Program-made: the position numbers and the translations under genes
NCBI GenBank assembly: GCA_021107435.1
Contig: JAIOSV010000110.1
Coordinates: 1-53,410 of the forward strand
DNA: 53,410 nt
Reading direction: 5' to 3'
From: Candidatus Sabulitectum sp.
GTDB taxonomy: Bacteria > Fermentibacterota > Fermentibacteria > Fermentibacterales > JCC-6
Shown: piece after piece, positions 32,533 to 41,384 of the stretch
How the letters are laid out: each line of letters opens with the position of its first letter
Position numbering within the stretch: the stretch's first letter is position 1
The notes under the pieces: generated by a model
Seen by the model: the letters and a program-made list of their open reading frames with translations, nothing else
The model's database searches: none
What the model was told of the DNA's origin: nothing

Positions 32533-35081
32533 ACACTCCCATGATGAAACAGTACCTGACTATGAAGAAAGAATACCCTGATTCTGTACTGCTGTTCCGC
32601 ATGGGGGATTTCTACGAGACTTTTCTCGATGACGCTAAGAAAGTGTCATCCATTCTTGGAATAACACTCACGGCCAGACAGAAAAACAAAGAAACCGGAG
32701 AGGGAATTCCTCTTGCCGGTTTTCCTTACCATGCCCTTGATGGCTATCTTACAAAACTTATCAGAGCTGGCTGTCGTGTGGCTGTCTGCGAGCAGACGGA
32801 AGACCCCGGAAAAGCCAAAGGTCTTGTGAAAAGGGATGTTGTCGAGATAGTCACACCGGGAACACTTGTGAGCGGCTCTGCTCTTGATGAAAATTCCACT
32901 TCTCTTCTCGCGTCGGTATCAGTAATCAGGGATAGCGCGGCGCTTGTCTTCTGCGATCTGTCCACGGGAGATATCAGAGCAACAGAACTGAAAGCTGCCA
33001 TGCTGGCTGTTGAGCTGGAAAGAAGGGCTCCAAGGGAAGTAGTTGTTTCCGAAGACACTTCCATTACCATCCCCGACAGTTGCGAGATCACCATCCTTGA
33101 AAGTTGGAAATTCGATCCGGAGTCAGGGAAACGGGAGATAATCCACACTTTCGGCAGGGCTTCCGCGGAGGGATTTGATCTGGCGGACAGTCCGGTTCTT
33201 CTTGCTGCCATGGGGGCTCTGCTTACCTACATCGGGCACACCAAGAGATCCAGTGTTTCCCATCTTGATTTTCGGGGAGTTTACCGGCAGAGTGACTATC
33301 TTGTAATGGACAGATCAAGTTCAAGATCCCTGGGGATAGTGGATTCACCTCCGGGGGAAGAGGACGCGATTCTCGCGAATAGAACAGACAGAACGAAGAC
33401 TCCGGGAGGCTGCAGACTCTGGAGACAGTGGCTGATCTCACCGCCAATGGACAGAATTGTTATTCAGAACAGACACATGGCGCTGGAAGATCTGATTGCG
33501 ACAGGACTTCATGAGCATATCAGAAGAATTCTTGAAAAGGCAACCGATCTGGAGCGTCAGGGGGGCAAACTCGGTACAATGAGGGCAACTCCCAGAGACC
33601 TTAGATCAATTCAGCAGACAGCTGTTCTGATACCCCGGATAAAAGAGAATCTTTCAAACTCAGTATCTGTATTGCTGGAAAAGTTTTCAAAGGTGGATTC
33701 ACTGGCGGATCTTGCTGAGAGAATAGATAAAACTCTTTCTGATGATCCGCCAGCGAGGGTGTCGGATGGCGGTTACATAAGAGAGGGGTACTCACCGGAA
33801 CTTGACAGCCTGAGAGTTGTTAAGACTGGCGGCAGGCAGTGGATGGATGAAATGCTGGAAAGGGAGAGATCTGAAACCGGCATTGGAAAGCTCTCGGTCG
33901 GATACAACAAAGTATTCGGATATTATCTTTCAGTTTCAAAATCTTTTCAGCACCTTGTTCCCGATCACTACATAAGAAAACAGACCCTTGTTGGCGGAGA
34001 ACGATTCATTACACCGGAACTGAAAGAGATGGAAGAGAAAATTCTCCGGGCAGACGATGATATTGCTGCACTGGAGATGGAGATATTCAGCATGCTTCTT
34101 CAGGATGTAGCTTTTGCGGTTGCCCGGGTCAAGAAAGCAGGACAGGCTCTTTCAGAACTGGATGTACTCTGTTCACTGGCGGATATTGCTGTTGAAAAGG
34201 GATGGGTGAGACCGGAACTGTCCATTGAACCTGTTCTGGAAATAGTTGAGGGCAGACATCCTGTTCTTGAGGATTTGCTGCCCCGGGGGGAATGTGTTCC
34301 CAATGATGTTTCACTGAACAGAGAGAACAGGATTCTTCTTGTGACCGGACCGAATATGGCGGGAAAATCCACATACTTGAGGCAGACGGCCCTGCTTGTC
34401 ATACTTGCTCAGAGCGGATCATTTGTACCGGCGGAATCAATGAAATTCAGCCCGGTGGACAGGATATACACACGAATAGGATCAGGTGATCGCCTCTCTC
34501 GGGGACAGTCCACGTTTCTTGTGGAAATGGCTGAAGCAGCCTCGTTGCTTAATGGGAGTACTGAATACAGCCTTGCAATTCTTGATGAAGTGGGCAGGGG
34601 TACCAGCACATATGACGGTCTGTCTATCGCCTGGGCAATGCTTGAGTATCTCCATGATAACGGTGCACACAGACCTATGGTTCTTTTCGCCACCCATTAC
34701 CACGAGTTGACTTCTCTTGCATCCAGACTACCTCTTTGCGCCAACGCGAATGTGATTGTCCGCGAGGCCGGAAACAGGATAGCTTTTCTTTACAAAGTGG
34801 AGGAGGGTGCTGCGGACAGGTCTTATGGAATCCATGTCGCGGCAATGGCCGGTGTGCCGTCCAGTGTTCTTAAAAGGGCCGGGAGAGTGCTCCAGGATCT
34901 TGAATCAGGGAAACACCTTCTTCCCTCAAGCGGAAGAGACGGAACAGGTCAGATGACACTGCCTCTCGCAAACCCGGAACACCCTGTTCTTGAAGAGATA
35001 AGAAAAATGGAGCCTGACAGCTTAACTCCCCGCAAAGCACTTGAGCTTATCTACCTGCTCAGAGACAGACTTGACACATAA
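32517..35081 (+). CDS. mutS: DNA mismatch repair protein MutS
   Basis: An 854-residue MutS of normal length. The mismatch-reading motif FRMGDFYETF lies near the N-terminus; the ATPase has Walker A GPNMAGKSTYLRQ (about 611), Walker B LAILDEVGRGTSTYDG and the FATHYHEL segment. The C-terminal tail ends in the short helical region RKALELIYLLRDRL. It binds mismatches and recruits MutL. GTG 32517 has AGGAGG 4 nt upstream; ATG 32529 is a possible alternative. The gene overlaps the GT9 gene, so it is translated within the same transcript. Confidence 0.96.
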   Translation: MSGSMNTPMMKQYLTMKKEYPDSVLLFRMGDFYETFLDDAKKVSSILGITLTARQKNKETGEGIPLAGFPYHALDGYLTKLIRAGCRVAVCEQTEDPGKAKGLVKRDVVEIVTPGTLVSGSALDENSTSLLASVSVIRDSAALVFCDLSTGDIRATELKAAMLAVELERRAPREVVVSEDTSITIPDSCEITILESWKFDPESGKREIIHTFGRASAEGFDLADSPVLLAAMGALLTYIGHTKRSSVSHLDFRGVYRQSDYLVMDRSSSRSLGIVDSPPGEEDAILANRTDRTKTPGGCRLWRQWLISPPMDRIVIQNRHMALEDLIATGLHEHIRRILEKATDLERQGGKLGTMRATPRDLRSIQQTAVLIPRIKENLSNSVSVLLEKFSKVDSLADLAERIDKTLSDDPPARVSDGGYIREGYSPELDSLRVVKTGGRQWMDEMLERERSETGIGKLSVGYNKVFGYYLSVSKSFQHLVPDHYIRKQTLVGGERFITPELKEMEEKILRADDDIAALEMEIFSMLLQDVAFAVARVKKAGQALSELDVLCSLADIAVEKGWVRPELSIEPVLEIVEGRHPVLEDLLPRGECVPNDVSLNRENRILLVTGPNMAGKSTYLRQTALLVILAQSGSFVPAESMKFSPVDRIYTRIGSGDRLSRGQSTFLVEMAEAASLLNGSTEYSLAILDEVGRGTSTYDGLSIAWAMLEYLHDNGAHRPMVLFATHYHELTSLASRLPLCANANVIVREAGNRIAFLYKVEEGAADRSYGIHVAAMAGVPSSVLKRAGRVLQDLESGKHLLPSSGRDGTGQMTLPLANPEHPVLEEIRKMEPDSLTPRKALELIYLLRDRLDT

Positions 35082-35153
35082 ATTCTGATTGCAGAAAATT
35101 CTGAAATGCAGTTAATCCCATAATATCAAGTCGGAGCTTGTTTTACAAGAAAG

Positions 35154-35193
35154 GTAAACAGGTGTTTACAATGGATATGAAATACCTTATAGT
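35154..35193 (+). promoter_or_regulatory. Promoter with overlapping palindrome
   Basis: GTAAACA-GG-TGTTTAC (35154-35169) is a perfect 7-2-7 inverted repeat whose right arm overlaps a -35 TTTACA (35165-35170). A -10 TATAGT follows at 35188-35193 with a 17-nt spacer. A second, smaller repeat, CTTGT-TTT-ACAAG, lies at 35137-35149. This looks like a regulated promoter for the gene at 35214. Confidence 0.45.
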
Positions 35194-35213
35194 AAGGACG
35201 GAGGTGAAAGGAA

Positions 35214-35597
35214 ATGAAAAACAGATGGACTGTTCAGACAGAAAAAGGAGATCACAACGCATATGCAGTGTGGGGTGCGATTGAAAAGGCGGCAGGAAAA
35301 AAATCAACGGCAATAGTACTGAATACCAACTCAAGAGCAGCGGTTATCATACTGGCATCGGGAATGTTTTACCTTAAAGGTCCGGGAATGGCCAGGCCTG
35401 TATTATTCAGAATTGAAAACTGCACCAGAGCAAGGATAAAGAGCTGTATGCTCATAAAGGCGGTAGAAGCGGCAGATATCGTAAGATCACGCGAAAACAG
35501 CATACTCAGGGAAATGAGGAAGCTGCTTGAACTTGACATGGTGGAAAAAACTGAGAATTCAATACCGGCAGCCGTTCTTCAAACGGTAGCTTCCTGA
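35214..35597 (+). CDS. Small hypothetical protein
   Basis: A 127-residue protein I do not recognise. GGAGGTGAAAGGA upstream gives a strong start. There is no signal peptide or membrane helix. The N-terminal half contains NAYAVWGAIEKAAGK and a beta-like ILASGMFYLKG; the C-terminal half is helical and charged (SRENSILREMRKLLELDMVEK). The pattern could suit a small cytoplasmic regulator or adaptor, but this is only an impression. It stands between mutS and the glycan operon under its own palindromic promoter. Confidence 0.7.
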   Translation: MKNRWTVQTEKGDHNAYAVWGAIEKAAGKKSTAIVLNTNSRAAVIILASGMFYLKGPGMARPVLFRIENCTRARIKSCMLIKAVEAADIVRSRENSILREMRKLLELDMVEKTENSIPAAVLQTVAS

Positions 35598-35679
35598 ATA
35601 AGACCATCAGTTGTAGAAAATCACTTTTTAGCTAATATTCCCCTTTCAGGAAAGGCGTTTTCTTGCAGGGGGGTATCAT

Positions 35680-36420
35680 ATTTCAGATGAAGGAATAAGT
35701 CTTTTTTTTCCTGCGTTCAACGAGGAAGAAAATGTAGAATACATGGTTTCAAGAGCTCAAAAAGTTCTCGGCGAAATAGTGGAATCGAACTGGGAGATCA
35801 TAGTAGTAGACGATGGATCAACAGATTCTACAGCATCGATAACACGTTCCATGTCAGAAATAGATTCTCGTGTACGGCTTGTTTCACACAAGGATAACCT
35901 GGGATTCGGCAGGGCTGTGAGAACAGGAATAGAAAATTCAAGGAAAGAATGGATATTTTATACCGACTGTGACGGTCAATTTAATCTGGATGAACTGAAG
36001 CTGGTATGGGCAAGGCGGAAAGAAGCCGATATTGTATCTGCTTACAGACGCGAAAGAAAGGATCCCGGCATGCGTCTGGGGTATTCACTGCTCTGGAACA
36101 CTCTTACGATTATGTTGTTTCTCCGGGGTTTCAAGGATGTTGATTCATCTTTCAAGCTGTACAGGGCATCAATATTTGAATATTTAAAACCGGAATCAAC
36201 CTGCGGGGTTATAGACTTTGAAATACTCACTATGGCCAGGGACAAAGGTTACAGGGTTATTCAGCTTCCTGTAAGTCACTACAAAAGACGGGCTGGCACA
36301 GTATCGTTTGAAAGTGTAAGAAGCGGATTTATAGCATTTGTTAAATTCAACGCGATCTATGAAATGTTTCAACAGTTATTTGCCTTTAGAATAAGAAGCT
36401 GGCGAGGCATATCAAGATGA
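35680..36420 (+). CDS. Family 2 glycosyltransferase, start unresolved
   Basis: A GT2 enzyme of the dolichyl-phosphate-sugar-synthase type: first strand ISLFFPAFNEEENV, EIIVVDDGSTDSTA, NLGFGRAVRTGI, and the metal motif FYTDCDGQF; a VDSSFKLYRA segment follows. The first strand lies upstream of the first in-frame ATG (35743), and no ATG, GTG or TTG precedes it in frame back to the TAG at 35628. Either ATT 35680, which follows AGGGGGG, serves as a rare start, or one base is missing after ATG 35687, which would read MKE-ISLFFP. I give the longest plausible extent. It couples to the next gene by ATGA. Confidence 0.75.
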   Translation: MSDEGISLFFPAFNEEENVEYMVSRAQKVLGEIVESNWEIIVVDDGSTDSTASITRSMSEIDSRVRLVSHKDNLGFGRAVRTGIENSRKEWIFYTDCDGQFNLDELKLVWARRKEADIVSAYRRERKDPGMRLGYSLLWNTLTIMLFLRGFKDVDSSFKLYRASIFEYLKPESTCGVIDFEILTMARDKGYRVIQLPVSHYKRRAGTVSFESVRSGFIAFVKFNAIYEMFQQLFAFRIRSWRGISR

Positions 36421-37538
36421 TAAAAGCTATGCTTGTTACTCCATTCCCGCCTCAACCCACAGGTCTCGCGGATTACGCTAAAAGAATACTTTCGCTTACA
36501 AAAGATCAGGTTGAATGGACTGTCGCGTATCCCGAGGCAGCTCTTCCACTGGAAGGTTATTACTGTGTTCCCATATCAAAACTGCGTGAAAATAACTTTA
36601 ATGTGCCCGTGATCTATCAGGTGGGTAACTCACCTCACTGCGAGGAGGTTATTGAAACCCTTCTTGCCCGCGGGGGAACCGGTCTCTTTCACGAAACGAA
36701 TATGCATCATGTGCTTAGAAACAAAGCAAACAACTCGGGCGACTGGAAAAGCTATAACGACCATGTAATACATGATTACGGTGACAAGTCGGATTCATTT
36801 CTGAAGGTTATGGGAAAGAAAGCGAAGAGCCTTTCCGAGTACGACAACCGACTGAGAAAGAATCCTCTGGTTGGAAAACTGGCTTCAGCAAGCAGCATAA
36901 TCGCCGTTCTAAGTGACACCGCGAAGTGGGAGATGGAAAAGATCGCACAGGGAAAACCGGTTATCAGAATGGGTTTTCTCCCCGACTTTCATAAGAGAGC
37001 AGAAAAGCCGGAAAAGAAGAACGACACTGTAATCATCGGTATAGCCGGTACTTTTCATTACGGCAGAAGCTGGAAGGAAATGGTTAACGCTGTCGCGATG
37101 CTCAGAAGAACAGTTGACTGCCGTCTGCTGGTCGCGGGCGGAGGCTGGCCTGAAACAGACTTTCCCTGGATAACAGCAACAGGTCGACTGCCGGACAGGG
37201 AGTTCAGAGAGCAGATTGAACAATTCGATATAGCCATTGATCTCAGACATCACACCTGCGGTGAAACCAGCGCCTCAATGATGGACATTCTCAGAAGCGG
37301 AATACCGGCAGTTGTATCGGCGGAAGGTTCATTCAGAGACATACCCGCTGACGCGGTTCTTAGAATTCCATCAGAATCAGGTGCAGGCGGAGCGTATGCT
37401 GCTCTGAAATATCTCCTGAACAACACAGAAGTACGATCGGCAATATCTGAATCGGCAGCGAACTACTTTGCTGATATCAGCGACAGGAAGAAGTGCCTGG
37501 CGGAATGGCTTGATCTTCTTGAAAGAAGTACGCAGTGA
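36417..37538 (+). CDS. Glycosyltransferase, GT4-like
   Basis: A 373-residue GT-B type enzyme. The N-terminus MLVTPFPPQPTGLADYAKR is the usual first strand and acceptor loop (glycine near residue 16); the C-terminal half has IGIAGTFHYGRSWKEMV and CGETSASMMDILRSGIPAVVSAEGSFRDIP, matching the donor-binding E-x7-E region in place but not exactly in sequence. It would transfer a sugar from an NDP-sugar to a growing envelope glycan. Start ATG 36417 overlaps the upstream stop by 4 bp; its own stop overlaps the next start (GTGA). Confidence 0.8.
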   Translation: MIKAMLVTPFPPQPTGLADYAKRILSLTKDQVEWTVAYPEAALPLEGYYCVPISKLRENNFNVPVIYQVGNSPHCEEVIETLLARGGTGLFHETNMHHVLRNKANNSGDWKSYNDHVIHDYGDKSDSFLKVMGKKAKSLSEYDNRLRKNPLVGKLASASSIIAVLSDTAKWEMEKIAQGKPVIRMGFLPDFHKRAEKPEKKNDTVIIGIAGTFHYGRSWKEMVNAVAMLRRTVDCRLLVAGGGWPETDFPWITATGRLPDREFREQIEQFDIAIDLRHHTCGETSASMMDILRSGIPAVVSAEGSFRDIPADAVLRIPSESGAGGAYAALKYLLNNTEVRSAISESAANYFADISDRKKCLAEWLDLLERSTQ

Positions 37539-39070
37539 ATACAAGGGTTCTATTCTCTCTTCTGTGTTTTCTTTTCCTTTTACCATGGGCTGTTACGCTG
37601 ATCGGAAGTAATGAAACTGTGGGAATGTATGCACGGAATGAGCATGTTCTTGTTCAGAAAGACAGCGATGTCTATGACTGCGTCTGGCATGTCCACTGGA
37701 TTCGTACTGCAATTGCGGGAAGATTTGATCCCAGGGTGTATGGAGACATATCTCTTGCCTGGCACAATATGGGCTGGCCTGATCTTTTCTTTTCGTATAT
37801 CACCGGCAGCAGCTACAATCTGATGCTCTTCTTCGGGGCGCTGTTTTCCGCTTCTGCGGGGTATCTTCTTGCCCGGTCATGGGGGCTCGGGAGGAACGGG
37901 GCTCTTCTGGCGGGATTTATTATTGCATGGATGCCTGTCCGCGTTATAAGAATGTACCAGCACTATCCCATCGCATCCATCGGTTTTGTTCTTCTTACAA
38001 TGTACTTTCTGAGAAAGCGGGTACTTGAGGGCGGCAGGATAAATCTCATACTGCTCATTCTCTTTGCTGCTGTCGCGGTAATGGAAAGCCTTTATCACGG
38101 AGTCACCATTGCCTTCGGGTGGCTGATATCTTCATTTTTCATGGGCAACAGATACGCAAAAAGATCTGTTCTCGCAGGTGTCTTTGCAGGCGCAGGATGC
38201 ATAATCGGATCTCTGTGGCTTTTTACTGCTCCCGGTGCTCTGGGGCAGAATCCCGGGAAAGACTGGAAAGAGGCAGTATTCTGGGCTGCGGAACCCCAGT
38301 CCTTTTTCCTCCCCTCGTTCCTGGGAAACCCTGTAATCACTGACTACATGCCCAACGACTTCGAGGGTGTCGTTACCCCGGGTGCGACCATCTCGGTTTT
38401 GGCTCTTGTGTACTGCTGGCTAAAAAAATCGTGGAAGGCTCTTCTCGCGGTGCTGGCAGTTGTGATTTTCAGCATGGGACCGCTTTTGAAAATAAATGGA
38501 ATACCCACCCCGATTCCGCTGCCCTACATGATTCTGGCGAAACTCCCTTGGCTCTCTGCCGCAAGAGCTCCGTCCAGACTTGCAATCCTCACCGGGATAA
38601 TGGCCGCGATTGCCGCCGGCGCATTTATTGAATGTAGAAAAACGAAAACAGGATGGTTTCTTACAGGTCTGATTCTTCTTGAAATTGTTCCCCTGAGAGT
38701 TCGCTCTATTGAAGCTGCCATACCACACTTCTATTCAACAGATGCCGCTGCCGGAGTTACTCTTGAGATTCCCGCCTCGAATATGATCAGAAGGTATTCA
38801 CTATTTTCCACTGCAGACGGTTCACCAAGGATTGTCAAGTTCCTGGCTCGCGGGGAAGAATGTCAGATGGAGGGGATTCCTGAAAGCCTGATCTGGGGGA
38901 GCACCGCCGTACCGGATGAATCTGATATTGTTCTCACCGGAGCTGAAACTGTTGTTTACAACAGGTGGATGTTTACCGACTCCATACAGTTTCATTACGA
39001 TACCCTTTACGAAGATCTGTTTCCGGAACAGGATAAAGGTGACAGTGTATGGGTATGGACGGTATTGTGA
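37535..39070 (+). CDS. Polytopic membrane protein, GT-C/YfhO-like
   Basis: A 511-residue membrane protein with about ten to twelve helices. An Asp/His-rich first outer loop (DSDVYDCVWHVHWIR) follows helix 1, as in GT-C enzymes that use polyprenyl-phosphate sugars. The stretch LPYMILAKLPWLSAARAPSRLAIL resembles the corresponding region of YfhO and related GT-C proteins. The C-terminal 120 residues are soluble. It probably adds a sugar on the outer face of the membrane. The start is GTG 37535, coupled to the gene before; the end overlaps the next gene by 22 bp. Confidence 0.65.
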   Translation: MNTRVLFSLLCFLFLLPWAVTLIGSNETVGMYARNEHVLVQKDSDVYDCVWHVHWIRTAIAGRFDPRVYGDISLAWHNMGWPDLFFSYITGSSYNLMLFFGALFSASAGYLLARSWGLGRNGALLAGFIIAWMPVRVIRMYQHYPIASIGFVLLTMYFLRKRVLEGGRINLILLILFAAVAVMESLYHGVTIAFGWLISSFFMGNRYAKRSVLAGVFAGAGCIIGSLWLFTAPGALGQNPGKDWKEAVFWAAEPQSFFLPSFLGNPVITDYMPNDFEGVVTPGATISVLALVYCWLKKSWKALLAVLAVVIFSMGPLLKINGIPTPIPLPYMILAKLPWLSAARAPSRLAILTGIMAAIAAGAFIECRKTKTGWFLTGLILLEIVPLRVRSIEAAIPHFYSTDAAAGVTLEIPASNMIRRYSLFSTADGSPRIVKFLARGEECQMEGIPESLIWGSTAVPDESDIVLTGAETVVYNRWMFTDSIQFHYDTLYEDLFPEQDKGDSVWVWTVL

Positions 39071-40155
39071 AAACTGTTCTTGATGTTACAGTATGCACCC
39101 ACAGCAGAGGCGGAGTAGGCAGGTGGGTGAGGGGTCTTTCAAACGGTCTTTTTCAGATAAACAGAGATCATATTTCCATTGATGTTTCTGAGACTCACCC
39201 GGGACACACCTGTACTGTACCCGACGCCACCATTATTCCTCCGCCGTTCTGGATGAAACTGCCTCTCCTCAGGCGTGCTCTCCTGCAAAGGGGAATACTG
39301 GAATCCACCAGAGCGGCAAGGATTGGAAAGGCGGCGGGAATAACTGACATTATTCACCTCTCAGGTGTTCAGCCGGAAGGTAATGGAAGACAGAAAGTTG
39401 TTACTTTTTTTGACGATACTCCGTGGGTCTCTCCAGAATCCCATACGAAACATACCCTGTTCTACGCGAACAGACTGAAAAGCCTTGTTGACTACGGCGC
39501 GGCTGTTCTTGCTATAAGCAACTGGTCTGCCGCCATTGCTCGGAATCTTTTTGATATCCCGGCAGAGAAAACTGGCTATGCCGGTGGCGCTGCGGAAAAC
39601 TTTTTCACACCGGGAGAACCGGATTTGGAAGTACTGGAAAAACTTGATCTCAAGCCCGGGAAATACTTTCTTCATGTGGGCAGTTATGTGCCCAGAAAAA
39701 ACATTCCCTTTCTTATCCGCTGCTTTAAAGAAGCAGGTACAGACAAAAAACTTGTTCTTGCCGGTGCGGAAAAATGGGGAGATGAGATAGCCAGCAACAC
39801 CCCTGGTATTGTGCTTCTGAAAAATGTTTCTGATGAAGATCTTCTTGCGCTTTACAGAGGCGCTACCGCTTTGCTTTTTCCCAGCAGCAGTGAAGGTCTT
39901 GGTCTGCCTGTACTCGAGGCTTTTGCCTGTAACACACCTGTTATTGCATCAGACGCCGGGGCACTGCCGGAAACAGTAGGCAGGAATGGATTGCTTCTTC
40001 CCGTGCTTGAAAGTGAACCCTGGGTAAGGTCAATAAGTGAAATGGCAACTGGAATTACCTCTGACAGCCTGCGGAAGAAATCCGAAGCTGCTCCCAGACC
40101 CACATGGAAAGATACCGGCGAAAGCGCAATGAATTTCTACAGGAGCCTCATGTGA
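39049..40155 (+). CDS. Glycosyltransferase family 4
   Basis: A 368-residue GT-B enzyme. Clear GT4 features: THSRGGVGRWVRGL at the N-terminus, LHVGSYVPRKNIPFLIRCF at the start of the donor domain, and SSSEGLGLPVLEAFACNTPVIASD, which contains the E-x7-E pair. AAGGTG lies about 7 nt before ATG 39049. It overlaps genes on both sides, and so is part of the glycan operon. Confidence 0.9.
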   Translation: MGMDGIVKTVLDVTVCTHSRGGVGRWVRGLSNGLFQINRDHISIDVSETHPGHTCTVPDATIIPPPFWMKLPLLRRALLQRGILESTRAARIGKAAGITDIIHLSGVQPEGNGRQKVVTFFDDTPWVSPESHTKHTLFYANRLKSLVDYGAAVLAISNWSAAIARNLFDIPAEKTGYAGGAAENFFTPGEPDLEVLEKLDLKPGKYFLHVGSYVPRKNIPFLIRCFKEAGTDKKLVLAGAEKWGDEIASNTPGIVLLKNVSDEDLLALYRGATALLFPSSSEGLGLPVLEAFACNTPVIASDAGALPETVGRNGLLLPVLESEPWVRSISEMATGITSDSLRKKSEAAPRPTWKDTGESAMNFYRSLM

Positions 40156-41384
40156 AAATACTGCATCTTATTCACAGAACATGGCCCTATCACGGAGGTG
40201 CGGAGAGATATGTCTGGGAGCACGCTCTTGCCTCGGCGAGATGGGGACATACCTCAACAATTGTGACAACCGATGCATGGGATATGTCGTGGCTGGTCTC
40301 AAAGCAGGGAAGGCACCTTCAGCCGGGAAGATTCACCAGAGACGGCATTGAGATCATCAGGTTTCCGGTGACACACCCTCCGGCACAGAACATCTTCAGA
40401 GCAGTGTTCCGCAGATTGAAGAAGGGAGGCCCGGACAGATACTTCTATCCGAATCCTTTCATACCGGAATTTGACAGATGGATAAAAGCAGCAGACGGTT
40501 TTGATCTTGTGCATGCCAACGCCATGCCATTTCTTCTCCACGGAGGATACAGGTACGCAAGAAACAGAAAAGTGCCGTTTGTGTCTGTGCCTCACGCGAA
40601 TCTGGGAAGCCCCGGTCACAGAATTGAACCGCTTCGTTATTTCGCGGGAGAACAGCCGAAGGTACTGAGAGAGTCAACACTGGTTGTGGCACAGAACAGA
40701 TTTGAAGCATCCGTTTACAAAACCGAGTGCGGCGTGAATCAGGACAACATCATGGTTCTCGGCAGTGGCATTGATCCGGAAGAATGGAACGACTCTGATG
40801 GAGATCTGGCAAGAAAAGCCTGTTCCATTCCTGAAGGCAAAAAAATCGTACTCAGTGTTACAGCTCACTGTATGGACAAAGGTTCGGGTACTCTGCTGGA
40901 TTCATCAATTGACCTGTGGAAAAGAGGAGAAGATTTCATTCTTGTGCTGGCAGGACCGGTTCAGAAAGATTTCAGAGAGCATCTGGATGCCAGATCAATA
41001 GAGATTCCGCAGGGAAAGCTCATCGTAACAGGTTACATTCGCGAAGAGATAAGAAAACATCTTTTCCACGCTGCATGGATGGTTGCTGCCCCGTCACGGC
41101 TGGATGCTTTCGGCATAGTTCTTCTGGACGGATGGATATCCGGCAAGCCGGTTATCGGTTGCAATGCTGGCGGGATGCCTGATCTTATCCAACCGGGTGA
41201 AAACGGGCTTCTTGTGGAATTCAATGACAAAGAGGATCTTTCCGGAAAAATATCTTCCCTTTTGAATAACGAAGAAATGGCTGTTTCCATGGGGCGGAAC
41301 GGACGAAAAAAAACTATCGCTGAATACACATGGCGGAAAGTCACCGACAGGTTTTACGAAAACCTTCAGGAGAGGTTGAAGTGA
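40152..41384 (+). CDS. Glycosyltransferase family 4
   Basis: A 410-residue GT-B enzyme from GTG 40152, which has AGGAG 6 nt upstream and overlaps the preceding stop (GTGA). N-terminal HRTWPYHGGAERYVWEHA is a strong GT4 acceptor-loop motif. In the donor site SRLDAFGIVLLDGWISGKPVIG both acidic residues of E-x7-E are Asp, a conservative change. An ATG further upstream (40104) would add 16 residues antagonistic to the coupling pattern and without similarity. It transfers a sugar in envelope glycan synthesis; donor unknown. Confidence 0.88.
   Translation: MKILHLIHRTWPYHGGAERYVWEHALASARWGHTSTIVTTDAWDMSWLVSKQGRHLQPGRFTRDGIEIIRFPVTHPPAQNIFRAVFRRLKKGGPDRYFYPNPFIPEFDRWIKAADGFDLVHANAMPFLLHGGYRYARNRKVPFVSVPHANLGSPGHRIEPLRYFAGEQPKVLRESTLVVAQNRFEASVYKTECGVNQDNIMVLGSGIDPEEWNDSDGDLARKACSIPEGKKIVLSVTAHCMDKGSGTLLDSSIDLWKRGEDFILVLAGPVQKDFREHLDARSIEIPQGKLIVTGYIREEIRKHLFHAAWMVAAPSRLDAFGIVLLDGWISGKPVIGCNAGGMPDLIQPGENGLLVEFNDKEDLSGKISSLLNNEEMAVSMGRNGRKKTIAEYTWRKVTDRFYENLQERLK

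Noticed and set aside
35171..35284. Short upstream frame (MDMKYLIVRTEV...) as a leader peptide for the gene at 35214
   Set aside because: No ribosome site and it runs into the real gene in another frame; more likely chance.
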